Source: Schizochytrium sp. TIO01
Taxonomy: Eukaryota; Sar; Bigyra; Thraustochytrida; Thraustochytriidae
Length of the DNA: 64,000 bases
Assembly (NCBI GenBank): GCA_004764695.1
Contig: SMSO01000037.1
Location: 2,850,337 to 2,914,336, forward strand
Reading direction: 5' to 3'
The position numbers and the translations under genes are program-made. This document shows, piece by piece, positions 1 to 11,040 of this stretch; within the stretch, counting starts at the first letter, position 1, and every line of letters starts with the position of its first letter. Under the pieces are notes generated by a model, which ran no database searches, had not been told where the DNA came from, and saw nothing but the letters and a program-made list of their open reading frames with translations.

Positions 1-1904
1 GCCTCAGGCTGGACAGACAGCTGGACTGGCACGCCGCTGCAACACTCTAGCTCAAGACTTGGATTGCCCTGTCTCTTTCTTCGGCTTCCCTCGCACAGCA
101 CAGAGGTGCCTGAATTGAATTCTAGTGGCAGCGATCTCTAAACTGCTCAGTAGCCCGAGTGCTCCTAATCAAACCTCTTCAAATTAACCCGTAGATCGAA
201 GCTTCATAGATCGAGCCTTGACAGAATCTGCTCAGGCTTGAGGCCCAAGCCAAACAGAAGAGTCGATTTTCCCTCTATCCATCGATATATCCATCGATCT
301 ATTTATCTATCTGCCAATTGATCGATGGGTGACTGTGTGGGCCCTGGATACTCTTGAAGATACCGTTGTTTTCGTATCTTCCTCGACCTTCGTCTCGCAG
401 CCTTCCGTAGTTACCAGACAGGCTTGGATTTTTTAATTTCTTTTTTTTAATTCTTTATTTTTCTTTTTTGTCTTTTTATTGGGCCTCCGAGTCCTTCTTG
501 ATGGCCCATCTTGCATCGCTGCCAGTGCCAGAGCAGATCTACCCATTCCCAGGCCGTGCATTGATCGATTGCTTCGTTCTTTCTTTCTGATTGAACTGCG
601 AGAAGTAGGCAATCAGCGCCCTCGCTCTGTCGGTGGTTGCCACCCTGCCTTTTCAAAAAAAATTAAAAAATACTAACATTGTTTTACTTTTTCTTTTATT
701 CATTCATTCATTCATTCATCCGTTTATTCATTTTTGTAGCGGTATACACGGCGCACGCGCGCGCTGTCTCCTTGCCGTCGCTACCTGGGCCGGCCGCTCT
801 CTCTCCTCTCAGTCTCTCCTTGTCGCTTTCACACCGCGACATTGAAAAGAAAGTTAATCTTATTTATTGTATGCATTTCTTGTACCTTCAGCTAGTCTTT
901 ATTTTTTTTTTTCTTTTTTTGATTTAAAGTTATATCTAATTAAACACTTTAATAATAACATTAGACACTTTGTTTTTGAATTACCAAACCAATGAAAATG
1001 AAAGAAACGAGAATAACAATAATCACAACAACACTCACTCCAAAGGGACGACGCCCTAAGCCTTAGGACTGCCTGCAGCGCTCAAGCCGGCGGACCTCGT
1101 CCCAGGTCCTTCGGCCAGATCCTCTTGAAGAGGTTGCTCTTGAGGCGGATGGAGAAAGGAGCAGAGTTCGTGCGTGCGCTACCCAAGAGGAGGTAGGCGA
1201 AGCAGGAACAAAAGCTCGCCAATCTTGGCATTCGCAATAGCGCCAGCTGCTTCCAACCAGAAGCTGCAGCTTTGTCCCGACGCCCTTCGGAAGAGTCCTG
1301 GACCGGCCAAAGCAAGCTAAGCACTTACCAAAGATAGCCCTCAAGCGAGTGACCCTTCCACCGCCTGGCTGGCTCCGCAAGTAGCCTTCTCTTTTCTAGC
1401 TCTTGCTCTTGAAAAGGCAGGCAGGCCCCAACCAAGATTGGGCAGACAAGCAGACGAATGAACCAAATAAGTCCGCTCGCTCTCCTGGGCTCCACGCTCT
1501 GCTCCCTCGAGACCTACGATTGAAATCATATGTATGTATGTATGCATGCATGCTTAAATGGATTTAAATGTATTTATGCATGTATGTACTTCTTTGTTTA
1601 CTTTCTTTATCCGTCAGTCATCTGTGCATGTGCGAATGAGCAGGACCTGCTGAAGGCTTCGTTCCCAATCAAAAAATCAAAGTCTTCGAGCAGACAGACC
1701 CAATCACAGAAACGGCCGAGCGCAGGCTCGTACCGGCAACGGCATCGACGCTGGCCGCGGCAGTTCGAAGTTCAAGGCCACGCGGCCGCCGGCAGCCACC
1801 TCGCTCGCCTCTTCCGAGGTCCCGGAGCTGAGTCGTTTTGGCGTTCTTTAGTCAGGAAGGGAGTTAGTTACCACCTGGGCCCTTAGTTCGTTAGTTAGTC
1901 AGTG

Positions 1905-2020
1905 AGTAGGTAGGTAAGTAAGTAAGTAAGTTACCAGACCCTCTCAGATTATAAAGATCTCCCTCCATCGCTCTAGCTAGAGAGGTAACTGAGTAAGTAA
2001 GTAAGTTAGTTAGTAAGTAA
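1905..2020. repeat. Degenerate TAAG/TTAG tetranucleotide tracts
   Basis: Two blocks of imperfect 4-base repeats (units TAAG, TTAG, TAGG) separated by a short unique stretch. The same GTAGGTA-type units recur at about 2,535, 32,230-32,290, 32,600-32,710 and 54,445-54,475. Confidence 0.7.
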
Positions 2021-2246
2021 GGGAGTACTTCTCTCTGTGCCTTGCCTTACAGGCCCAAGCAGGGAGCTTAGAGGTAAGCACATGCACTCTCCAGACAAGC
2101 AAAGCCTGCAACACGAGCCAACCGCCGGAGCCAGACTGCCTTCGGCTGCGCAGCTCCTTCGCAAGTCCACGCTCTCTTCGCAATTGCAAGCTGAAAGAAG
2201 AAGCAGCATTCTTGCGAGCAGTTGCGATACCTTCCGCCAATAGCTT

Positions 2247-2284
2247 CTATCTATCTATCTATCTACCTACCTACCTACCTATCT
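2247..2284. repeat. (CTAT)n/(CTAC)n microsatellite
   Basis: About five CTAT units run directly into about four CTAC units. It is a compound tetranucleotide repeat in non-coding sequence. Confidence 0.8.
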
Positions 2285-2986
2285 CTAGAGATGGATATAT
2301 TATATGCGGCTGCTTTCTAGCGAGAGGAGACTGCGTGCACCTGTGGAGGAGGTCACGAACAACGAGGTGGCTAGACAGTAGATGCCTAGGCCGCAGCTAC
2401 TGCCCGCTAGCTCCGCGTGCGCCGGGAGGCGAGGTCCCCCCACCTCTGCGAGCGGGCTTGCATATTGCACCCGTCTTGGAACTAAAAGAGTCGCCAGCCA
2501 GCAAACGAAGAGGGAAAAAGGGTCACGCACGGCAGGAGGTAGGTAGGTACTACCTCTTTTCTTTGCCTAATTGCGCTCCTCAAGGCTTTTTCTTCCTTTC
2601 TCCGTTAGTTTGCGAAAGGGGAATGTGAATTTAATTTTAATTTTAATTTTAATTTTGAAGTTAAGCAGGCTGATGGTGGTGGAAACGATTGATCTCGAAG
2701 AAGGAGCCATTGGAAGGACGGGAGGCTGGGATGGTTTAGAGATCATGTCGAAGGTATCTTACGTTGGGAACATGATGTAGGCGAATACATAAACTCTACC
2801 AGAAGACGGCTGGGGATGAAAGAAAGAAGGGCGGATAGGGCGATTGATCCACCAGAATAATCTAAAAGAGAATATTTTTAATTTTGTAAAATCTGTTTCA
2901 AGTAGTACACTCGATGGATGGATGCTCCTTTCTTCTGTTTGGCTTGAATTTGTTTTGTCCAAAGGAGCAATTGATCTTTAAAATCG

Positions 2987-3020
2987 TTCATTCATTCATT
3001 CATTCATTCATTCATTCATT
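2987..3020. repeat. (ATTC)n microsatellite
   Basis: About eight uninterrupted copies of ATTC. The same unit is expanded at 4344-4408 and 31275-31321, and its complement at 32350-32427. Confidence 0.85.
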
Positions 3021-4343
3021 TGGCCACTTTTTTTTAAGACTGAAAATTATTGTTGCTGGTATAGTTGGTACATAACAGCTTTTTGGAAAAAAAAAAAAAA
3101 AATAGAACTTTGCTGGCGAGGATCAGTCATGTTTGCGATAAAGGGTTGTGCGCAAATGCATCTCTTCCAAATTGAGCATTACGTTGCTTGCACAGGCTTT
3201 AGGAAGGGTACTGCAGAAGAGAAGAAAAGAGCTCCGGGAGATGTGCCTGACATTGAACGAGCAAATTCAAATCATGATCCTTTTATATTATAATGCTGGC
3301 TTGCATGTTTAACAAAATGAAGGCTCGAATCTGACCAATGCAATGGCTCAGATAGGAAATTCTGCACTGGTGGAAACTTATAAATGCAAATCTTATGTTC
3401 ACAGAAATGATCAGTTCTGAAGTAGCAAGATCGAAGCATAATTTATTAATTTCGAAAGCATGTCTTGAAGCCTGGGAGGATGAACTCATTTCGCTAGAGC
3501 TCCCAGCATACAAGTTTGATTGCCCGGGTCATTGCAAAGATACGTTGTCCCGAATGTGCGAAATCAGGAGGTTTAAATTGCGTTTCTGGTGCATCGAGAA
3601 TAGAAACGCGTTCCCTGATTTCAAATTTCGCTCGCCCGTGCTCAGGTGTACGGCCCTCGTCGACAGGCAGAACGACTGCGCGTATTATTGAGCAGAGTCT
3701 CAAACGAAGAATGCGAAACAACAACCTCCCTTTCAGGAGCTAAATATAACCTTCTCCAGACACCGAAACCACGAAATTAAGTGATCCCTTGTGCAGGTAA
3801 CATGAAATAAACCTCCCTTGGAGATCAAATTTCACAAATCCATTTGCTTGCTACCTAGCTAGCTAGCTTATCGCAAGACCCGCGCTTTGCGGTGAATCGA
3901 GCAACCCAAAGCCGATCTAAGGCGATTCCCAGACAGATACATTCATCCCTTCGCATCTTTCATGAGAGCACTTAGTTTGCGCAGCTGTGGAGCGACTTTT
4001 GAATCCTCTGTAAGTCACTCTCTCACTCATTTGCTCATTCACTCGCACCTCGAACTCTCTACATCTCCAAACAGAGAGCGAGAAGAGAGAGAAAACGAGG
4101 CGCCGCCAGCTCAGAGCTCAGAGATCAGAGCTCAGAGGGGAACGCCTCGCGGTGTCTCGAGCTAGACCCGCTGCTAGATCCCTAAAGAAAAGGAAACTCT
4201 CGCGAGGGAAGGCAAAAGCGCTTGACTGTTTGGACCCGCCAATTCCGATCGTAAAACGTGTAAGCTCGTAACTCCGAGGAGCCCTCGAGGCACCTACTGA
4301 CTTACCCACATGCTTGCTTGCTTATTCACTTGATTTTGATTGT

Positions 4344-4408
4344 TATTTATTCATTCGTTCATTCATCCATTCATTCATTCATTCATTCATTCATTCATTC
4401 ATTCATTT
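4344..4408. repeat. (ATTC)n microsatellite, slightly imperfect
   Basis: About sixteen ATTC units with two early interruptions (GTTC, ATCC). It produces spurious Phe-Ile-His-Ser open frames. Confidence 0.85.
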
Positions 4409-4878
4409 AGCGGTTACGAAACGAGCGCCGGGCTTACGGGTGCCGCGCACAGACAGTCTACCAGGATTGGGAAAGCGCGAAGCATTCCGCAGACAGCGCC
4501 GCGGGGAACTTTGAAAGCTTGCCGAATTGTGTCCCAAATCGCGAGTTCATTTCTCCGAACGCTGCTCATGCGCCCTGAACCAATCTGCGCGCTTTCTCTC
4601 TCTCTCTCTCTCTTGCTGCAGAATGCTTCGAGCTGCTGATGTGAAATCCTGCCTCAGGCCGCACTTGCCCTTCGAAGAAACCAAACCCCGCGACGGCGTC
4701 GGCTTAACGAACAGACATCCGTCCTCTCTCTCCCAAACCACAAGGGCCCTCTTCGCTTTGAATTTTAATTTGCGGGTGCCGGGATCGCACGTAGAGGGAG
4801 TTGGGAGGATTCACGCCCACTTGGGACCAAGCGACCTCCAGCTGAAGGTCGGAAGGCGCCCTTTGGCCCCTTCAGACT

Positions 4879-4936
4879 CTTGCTCTTCAAGTTCTTGTTC
4901 TTCAAGTTCTTGCTCTTCAAGCTGCTGCTCTTCAAG
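4879..4936. repeat. 15-bp minisatellite, about four copies
   Basis: Roughly four imperfect copies of GCTCTTCAAGTTCTT. Read on the minus strand it gives a Leu-Glu-Glu-Gln-(Glu/Gln) pentapeptide repeat, so an undetected coiled-coil exon is conceivable. Nothing around it supports a gene. Confidence 0.6.
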
Positions 4937-5277
4937 ATTTCTTCGCGCGGACTCGAGGCCGGCGACCTTAAGCTCTCGGGATGACTTGGAGAGCACAGCG
5001 GAGTTAGGAAGCTTGCGTGAAAGCTCGCATCGCATCGACGTGGAGGTCGGCGAGAATGGATCAGCTCAGCTTGGAGGGAGAGAGAACCGAAGGTTTGCGG
5101 CGCTGGGCTCGGGTTTGGACTCGAGGCTGCGTGACGCAGAGAGGAGAAAGAAAAGCAGACTCGCCGCCCTGGAAGGTGGCGATGATGACGCTGGACAGCT
5201 CGACGGACAGCCGCAGCTGCTGCTTTCGAGGCGGCGGCAGTAGAGGTATAGTATGTCTGCATAGAGAGGTACACCCA

Positions 5278-5417
5278 CACATACATTCATACATTCATAC
5301 ATACATACATTTATACATTCATACATTCATACATTCATAAATTCATACATTCATACATTCATACATTCATACATTCATACATTCATACATTCATACATTC
5401 ATACACTCATACATACA
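5278..5417. repeat. (CATACATT)n repeat
   Basis: About 140 bases of alternating CATA/CATT units, nearly pure. Non-coding. Confidence 0.85.
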
Positions 5418-6141
5418 TGAGTAGTTAGATACAGTTTGAGAAGAACTCCAAAGGATCCAAGTCGAAAAAGGATGAAAGGTCAAGACCCGGACGGGTCCAA
5501 GATGCGCTTGTTTCTCATTGGGCGTGGCACGAAAGTGTGTCGAGACCCTTTTTTCTTTCTCGTTTTCTTTATTTTCATTTTCTCCTTCCTGCTCAGGCCT
5601 GAACAGATCTCCCTACAAACGTTTTGGTCCTCTTTCTTCTATTCTATTTTTAAAAGGAAAGACGTTCTTTATCATTATGAGTCTCCTTCTTCTTCTTCTT
5701 CATCTTCTCCTTTCAATAACACTTTTTAATCATAAAATCATTAAACATGATCAAGAATCAACATTAACTTTTAATAATAATAATAATAATAGCAATGACA
5801 ACGCCTCTTTAGGTTTTTTTGCTGCTTGTCTTTCTTTTATTCTAAAACACATAACCCATAATCTAAACAAATACTCAAGTTGAACACTGATGTCCAGGAT
5901 ACCTAAGCACCATCATCGAGACCGGTCGCGGGAGCGTGCGTGCGTTTCGCCCCTGGCAAGCACATTGACACCGCTAATGCCGCCCCTTGCCAGCGCCTGG
6001 CTCGCCTGTGGCCGAGGTGTGCGTGCGTGCGTGCGTGCGTGAATATGGTGTCTGCCAGAGCCGCTCTGTTGAGCAGCACCATCACTTATTCTCCACTGTA
6101 CCCACTGACTGAGAACGAAAGTCCCAACTAAAGTACCAAAC

Positions 6142-6344
<203 letters not shown>

Positions 6345-7094
6345 CCTGGGAATTACAATTACAAGCATTGCGGTAATGGCACATTAGCTCAGAGCATCTT
6401 CGAGCTGGAGACGCGCGCTTCCAGCCGCGAAAGACATGCTGCAGATGCACGCTCTGCCCGCATGAGCTGCGCTCAACCAGCAGCTCGAAAGGGCCGAGGC
6501 AGGCAGTCTTCTGTCTGAAAGATGCCCAGGAAAACGTGGACTGCGCATCGCGAAAGAAACCTCGGCAAACCTGAACCTGCGAAAGGAGAAAAGCAGAAAA
6601 GCGGCCACCATCGCTCGCAGCAGCACGCAAGCAGGCGGTCCCATCAGGCAGGCAGGGTACCTGTCTCTTGCAGCCCTTGCCAAAGTGGCGGCAAGAGCCC
6701 TGAGCGCCTCCATGTATTCTCCTTTCTGTCTCTCTATCTCCAGAGGCCTGTACGTAAAAAGACACTCCAAGGGCAAGGTTCACATAACAGAGAAAGAGCG
6801 GTTACAATGGAACTGGAGCTCCGAAAATTGAGGCAATGGCGGCACTCGAGGACTCACTCTCTCATGGTTGAAGACCAGAGAGACACAGGAGAGCAACGGC
6901 GGCAGACCTACGGGTTCGTCTTCAGTCGCCAGGCGCCTGCAGGACTCCAGACAGACTTGAGGCGGCGCAAGCGAGACTGAAATGCCTTGAGGCTGCTTCC
7001 TTGTATACTTGGGGTACACTTACTTTTACTACTGCTGGAGATTCATTCTCGTGCGGCGAGACCATAGCGCGTTTGCTCCGCCTTCTGATCCGCC

Positions 7095-7511
7095 ATGGCA
7101 ACAGAGGGCCTCGTTGCTGAGGCCCCTCTTCTGGCACTCCTGGCGCTCCTTGTTGTACTTCTTTCTGCGTTTCTTTTCGCTCTTCAGAAGAGATCTCGAT
7201 CGAGGTCAGAGCGCCATGAGGTCATCGCAGCACAACGTCGCGACGATATGCGTCGCGTGCGGGAGAGGCAGCAAAAAGAGCAAGATGAAGCGAGCAACCA
7301 AGCTCGCAGCGACGAGAAAGCTCGAAAGCGGAGGGCTCGCGAGGAACAGGAGGCCAGGCAACGCGTCCTTCGCGAAGACCGCCCAAGTGCCACTTCAAGT
7401 TCAAATATTTTGAACTCGAATTTGAATTCCGCCTCACGTCGCCAGGAAGTCCACCGCCCTGCACGGTTCTGGGGCGCAGACCGCTGTCGCCCACGTGGAG
7501 GCTGAGGCTAA
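7095..7511 (+). CDS. Selenoprotein S (VIMP/SELENOS), UGA read as selenocysteine
   Basis: This is a 138-residue single-pass membrane protein if the TGA at 7503-7505 is read as selenocysteine; read as a stop it would have 136 residues. The start lies in a strong GCCATGG context. Residues 11-30 are a hydrophobic helix, followed by a basic then Glu/Gln/Arg-rich coiled-coil tail facing the cytosol. Residues 48-61 resemble the p97/VCP-interacting helix of SELENOS, where both contain an Arg-x-Arg...Gln-x-Glu pattern. The last codons are Arg-Pro-Arg-Gly-Gly-TGA-Gly-TAA, and animal SELENOS likewise ends Gly-Gly-Sec-Gly. The family is an ER membrane reductase that links the Derlin retrotranslocation channel to p97 in ERAD. 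Residues 100-120 are Ser/Asn-rich linker, and the protein is shorter than the human one (189 residues). A SECIS-like hairpin follows at 7717-7788. The alternative is a non-selenoprotein with a normal stop, which would leave the matching tail a coincidence. Confidence 0.82.
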
Positions 7512-7647
7512 AGCGCGGCTTCGCTACCGCCAGTGCCAGGAGAGAATTCTTTGTGAACCTCCCTCGCGCTCGCGATCGCAGAAGTCTGCGCAGATTTTTG
7601 TTTAATTCGAAATCTTGTTGCTGGGTTTGACCTCGCTTTATGCCGCT

Positions 7648-7653
7648 AATAAA
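7648..7653 (+). promoter_or_regulatory. Possible poly(A) signal AATAAA
   Basis: An AATAAA hexamer lies about 137 bases after the TAA of the selenoprotein S gene. If it is used, the transcript would end before the SECIS candidate at 7717, so it counts against that candidate. Protist genes often ignore single AATAAA hexamers. Confidence 0.3.
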
Positions 7654-7710
7654 ACTTTCCTGCGCGCAGAGAACCCTTCAGCTACTACCAGGATGCTACT
7701 GCAACTCGAA

Positions 7711-7796
7711 CGCTCCATGACGCGCCCGTCCTGAAAAATCCCCCGTGTTTCCTCGTCCCAGGAAACTCAGGACGTACCTAGGCGTCGAGAGGCCTC
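7711..7796 (+). promoter_or_regulatory. Candidate SECIS element for selenoprotein S
   Basis: This is a hairpin with form-2 SECIS features. ATGA is at 7717-7720. Thirteen bases later five A residues (7734-7738) sit in an internal loop. The 3' side has CGAG at 7786-7789, giving tandem G.A/A.G opposite ATGA. The helix pairs CGTCCTG (7727-7733) perfectly with CAGGACG (7768-7774) and 7722-7726 with 7781-7785, leaving a 6-base bulge (7775-7780). A second perfect 7-bp helix, GTTTCCT/AGGAAAC (7747-7753 with 7760-7766), caps the top as in form-2 elements. Weak points are the bulge, a poor lower stem and the upstream AATAAA. Confidence 0.5.
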
Positions 7797-8323
7797 CGCT
7801 CAAGCCATTGCCTTGACGTACGAGTGCTGCAACTGCTCCACACCAATGATACTTAGATAGACAACTAGGTAGTCAGACAGGCGCCCGAACGTTGACCAGC
7901 TTTTAGACCTCTTTGCAGACGTACACCCCGGGCATGTATATTTCAACGCCTCGTATAATCGACGCTAGCTCTCTAAGACTATTTTTCTCCTACGTACGTA
8001 ACATTCCACGTGGAAGTCCGAAGGCGATTTGATTGTCTAATTTGTCAAAAGCCCTCCCAGCACAATTTCCTTCGGCGCCTCTCCTGAGAACAAGCGTATC
8101 CGATGGATGAAGTTCTGCATCCATGTAATGTACATCATATTCCTTCCATTTCTTAGTAGTCTTACTGTCACGAAGCTTTAACATATCTTCTCAACCATCT
8201 ACTACATCGACAATATCTTCTCTATATTTTAAATTTCAAAATTCTCTTCATCAAGCTTTTTCAATAATATTTTCAATTCAAGCATCATAAAGGTTTTCGT
8301 AAACCTTGCCAATAGCGTCTACA
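7797..8323. other. Spacer between convergent genes
   Basis: No gene is seen. The last ~150 bases are AT-rich and probably include the 3' end of the minus-strand gene at 8324. A different frame (8278-8493, minus) continues past that gene's stop with a protein-like tail, so its true 3' end may be slightly different. Confidence 0.4.
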
Positions 8324-9184
8324 TCATCCTTGTAATTCTTTAAATCCCCCTGCGGCCCTTGCGAGGTGCATGGAGTAAACGTATGGTAATTTGAGTCTTT
8401 CGTCTGCTCCACACACCACGAGCAGCTGGGCAATCTCTGCGAGTGCCTCTCTTGCCACTCTCGTATGACCCGATGTTCCTTCGACCCGTGCAAGAGCCGC
8501 CTCCACGATTCTGAAGCAGAAGTAGCTGTTTACCGTACCGTGTTCGAGGCCCACCCCTGCCTTTAAAAGCTCCTGGAACGAAGTTCTCGCAGCTCGAAGC
8601 ATCACCCTCGCTACAAGAGCTGCGTTTGCGTCAATAGCAGCGGTTGCAACTATCATTGCTCGGCCACCTGCATCATGCGATCGCATAACAAGATCTCCAA
8701 GCGCTGCCACAAATACCTCAAGTCCACCTCGATCGCGTTCACAAAGCCTGCGAAGATCCATCTCCACAAGGTCTTCCGCAGATATTCCGGTTTCCACAAA
8801 GAGTAAAGCCTGACAGAACCCCACCGCAGACGCAGCCGATGCTAAGAACCCTTTCTGCACAGCGAGGAGTCGTCCTGGTCTTGCTGCTCCACTAACTTTC
8901 GAGTTCCTACCTGAATTAGCACAGGCCTCCTTAACCAAGGCAACTGCGACAGCTACAGCAACGATTTTCTTCTCTCTGAGCAGAGAGCCCGTCTCACAGT
9001 TTGAAGAGTCTTTACCTTCAGAAGCCTTTGCCTTTGCCTTCGTCCCTGTTGCTGGTACTGGTGGTACTGGTGGTACTGGTGCTGCTGGTGCTGTTGGTGC
9101 TGCTGGTGCTGTTGGTGGTGTTATCTCCGCCATAGGTGATGAGTTGGCTTCAGGCTTTGCTTTCGTGCTTTGGATCCTGTCCAT
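8324..9184 (-). CDS. Hypothetical helical protein
   Basis: A 286-residue open frame with a genuine ATG. I do not recognise the family. Residues about 18-55 are a Pro/Ala/Thr/Val low-complexity stretch made of imperfect repeats and end in a Lys-rich patch. The remainder is alanine- and leucine-rich and looks like packed helices, compatible with an armadillo- or HEAT-like fold, but no motif can be named. There is no signal peptide or clear membrane segment. Near the end two frames both look coding: the stop at 8324-8326 closes one, while the overlapping frame ends at 8278. A short 3' intron or an alternative end is therefore possible. Codon use is ordinary for the window. Confidence 0.6.
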   Translation of the reverse strand: MDRIQSTKAKPEANSSPMAEITPPTAPAAPTAPAAPVPPVPPVPATGTKAKAKASEGKDSSNCETGSLLREKKIVAVAVAVALVKEACANSGRNSKVSGAARPGRLLAVQKGFLASAASAVGFCQALLFVETGISAEDLVEMDLRRLCERDRGGLEVFVAALGDLVMRSHDAGGRAMIVATAAIDANAALVARVMLRAARTSFQELLKAGVGLEHGTVNSYFCFRIVEAALARVEGTSGHTRVAREALAEIAQLLVVCGADERLKLPYVYSMHLARAAGGFKELQG

Positions 9185-9673
9185 GTTCTTTTTCTTGTCG
9201 AGCTTGACTGCACCCTTTCAACTTGATCTATGTCCAGAATTACGCTCAGCTATAAAGTAATGCAGCAACCAAGAATCAGAGGAAAGTGTCGAGAGGAGTT
9301 GCCGTGTCTTCCGCTAGCTAATTGCTCTTCTCCGTGTTATTTCACTAAATAATTCCGAAGATTGAATAGAATTGAGGTTTTGCTGGAGCCCGATAGATTT
9401 AAAATACAAATTTCAAATAGTATTTCAGATACTGTGAGAGATATGAGCGCGAAAGAAGTGAGAGAGTTACGTACAAAGATGTGGTAAAAGAAGCTGAATG
9501 AATCTGAGAGGCGAGAATATTGAATGGCCAAGCGTTTTTAGCGAAGCGTGGCTCGAAAGTTAATTATACAACGAATAACCGCCATTGTTTTTAATTTGCA
9601 GCCTTGGGGTCCCTAGATAAGTAAGGTTCAGTCGGTCTCCAAGAAGTTCTTTCATTGTAAATTAAAGAAGAAG
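9185..9673. other. Spacer between two minus-strand genes
   Basis: About 490 bases, AT-rich, holding presumably the promoter of the gene ending at 8324 and the 3' UTR-proximal end of the CEP112-like gene. No gene or repeat is recognised. Confidence 0.5.
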
Positions 9674-10756
9674 TCAAGACCCACTGATCAGTCGGTGAGT
9701 GCTCGCCTCGAAGTCATCAAGGTATTCAAGAAATGCAGTAGTGCTTGCATCTGGCATATCCCCGCTACGGTTGAGGGCTTCAGCATCGCCTGTGAATGAG
9801 AGACGACTTGCGTTTTCGTGCAGCTTGCCAAGCTCAAGCTCGTGGAGACGCTGAATCTCCTTAACTTCAGCTTCGTGCAGCTTATGAAGACGGTGCTTCT
9901 CCTTTGCGCGCAAAGTACGCTCTGTTTCTAGTTCGCTTTCTGCTAATTGGAGGTGCGCCTCCAAGGCACGAATCTTCTTTTCTGCAGCCTCCGCACGACC
10001 CTGCCAATAGGACAAGGATGCAACACCACCCCTTAGAGGCGGTGGACTATACTTTGCGCTCGAACCACTTATGTTACTTAAACGCGAGCGGGAATTTTCG
10101 TTTTGTTCGTCACCAAAGCCTGTATAAATATCATCATCATCATCATCACCACCATCATCGTACGAAGTAACAACCAAATCGTACTTGTTGTTCTTGTCGA
10201 CATCTAATTCATCAAGAAACTTGCTTTCCCGAGCTGGTCTCGATGTCAACCTTTGAGAACTTGAAGATCTTTGTGAAGATACCCTTGGTCTCGACGTTGC
10301 AGATGAAACTTTCGCCGACGAAAAGCCTGATTGTTGCCGCCTCCGAGGCGAAGAGACCACTTTGAAAGTTGGGCTTCGAGGTGCTCGAACAAGGAGATAC
10401 GTCGGTAGAGTCTGCAAAGGGCCCAGGTCCGGCACTTTGGTAAAAGGTTCACTCAGCTCCCCATCCTGTAGTTGTTTGAGCAAGAGTCGAGCGTACGCAT
10501 TCCGATTGCGCCTCCACTCTACGCTTGACATGGGCTCGCATAGTTTATCAAGCCACTGTTTTACTCGAATCTTGGTGTGTCGCGTGGACTCGATGTCCTG
10601 GTTGAAACGATCCAAGCGCTCCAGTAAAGCTAGAAACTCCCGATCGCCTTGCTTTAACGAATCGTTATACTGTGCCTGCCTTGCATGGTATTCAGCCTTT
10701 TCATAATTCCTCGTGCGAACGATATTCCTCGTTAGTTTTTCCTTCGTCCTCGACAT
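9674..10756 (-). CDS. CEP112-like centrosomal protein (DUF4485)
   Basis: A 360-residue protein. Residues about 38-121 match the DUF4485 domain that opens CEP112/CCDC46. The key features are a WLDKLCEP segment near 68, then an Asn-Arg-Asn-x-Tyr-Ala-Arg-Leu-Leu-Leu motif (84-93), a GELSEPF patch (99-105) and a LQTLPTYL end. Residues 130-230 are Ser/Arg-rich with an acidic Asp run, and 240-320 form a coiled coil. A second conserved-looking patch, FLEYLDDF, lies near the C terminus. In animals CEP112 is a centrosomal coiled-coil protein, so a role at basal bodies or microtubule centres is inferred from that. It is much shorter than the animal protein (about 950 residues). The ATG at 10756 has an in-frame TAA two codons upstream, which fixes the start unless an intron intervenes. 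An upstream frame overlaps the start (see 10732-10965). Confidence 0.72.
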   Translation of the reverse strand: MSRTKEKLTRNIVRTRNYEKAEYHARQAQYNDSLKQGDREFLALLERLDRFNQDIESTRHTKIRVKQWLDKLCEPMSSVEWRRNRNAYARLLLKQLQDGELSEPFTKVPDLGPLQTLPTYLLVRAPRSPTFKVVSSPRRRQQSGFSSAKVSSATSRPRVSSQRSSSSQRLTSRPARESKFLDELDVDKNNKYDLVVTSYDDGGDDDDDDIYTGFGDEQNENSRSRLSNISGSSAKYSPPPLRGGVASLSYWQGRAEAAEKKIRALEAHLQLAESELETERTLRAKEKHRLHKLHEAEVKEIQRLHELELGKLHENASRLSFTGDAEALNRSGDMPDASTTAFLEYLDDFEASTHRLISGS

Positions 10757-10965
10757 TCCTTATTTTTCCAAAGACCTACCGTAGCAGAACGCAGCGAAGA
10801 TGCGGTTGAGGACCCCGTGCCTGGCCTGCGCAAAGGACGTGGTGGGCGAGTTTGACGCATCCTCTCCAGTCGAGCTTGTAGCTTCGCGGTACCCAAGCTC
10901 AACAGCGCTAGAACTCGTTTGGTTTCTGCAGAATAGCGCAGCGCTGATATGAGTGAGGTTGCCAT
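10732..10965 (-). other. Upstream ORF or alternative first exon overlapping the CEP112-like start
   Basis: A 77-codon ATG frame in another phase overlaps the first 25 bases of the CEP112-like gene. Its translation is rich in Arg, Leu and Ala and looks plausible as protein. A donor-like GGTAGGT lies near its end at about 10,779. It may be a translated uORF, or an N-terminal exon whose splice acceptor I cannot identify. Confidence 0.3.
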
Positions 10966-11040
10966 CCCTTCTTTCCTTTTTTTTAAACCAAGCCGTTGTC
11001 TACTATATAGTCTTAGTAGGTAATAGCAGGTGACAACCAA

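Noticed and set aside
4314-4639. Phe-Ile-His-Ser repeat frames, also at 31113-31407
   Set aside because: Translation of (ATTC)n repeats with no supporting gene structure.
4527-5243. 238-codon plus-strand frame
   Set aside because: Low complexity (Ser/Cys run from the 15-bp minisatellite), equally long frames on the other strand, no domain.
7553-7630. Alternative SECIS between GTGA (7553) and TGA (7628)
   Set aside because: Would sit before the AATAAA, but no AA lies at the required distance and only 4-5 base pairs form.
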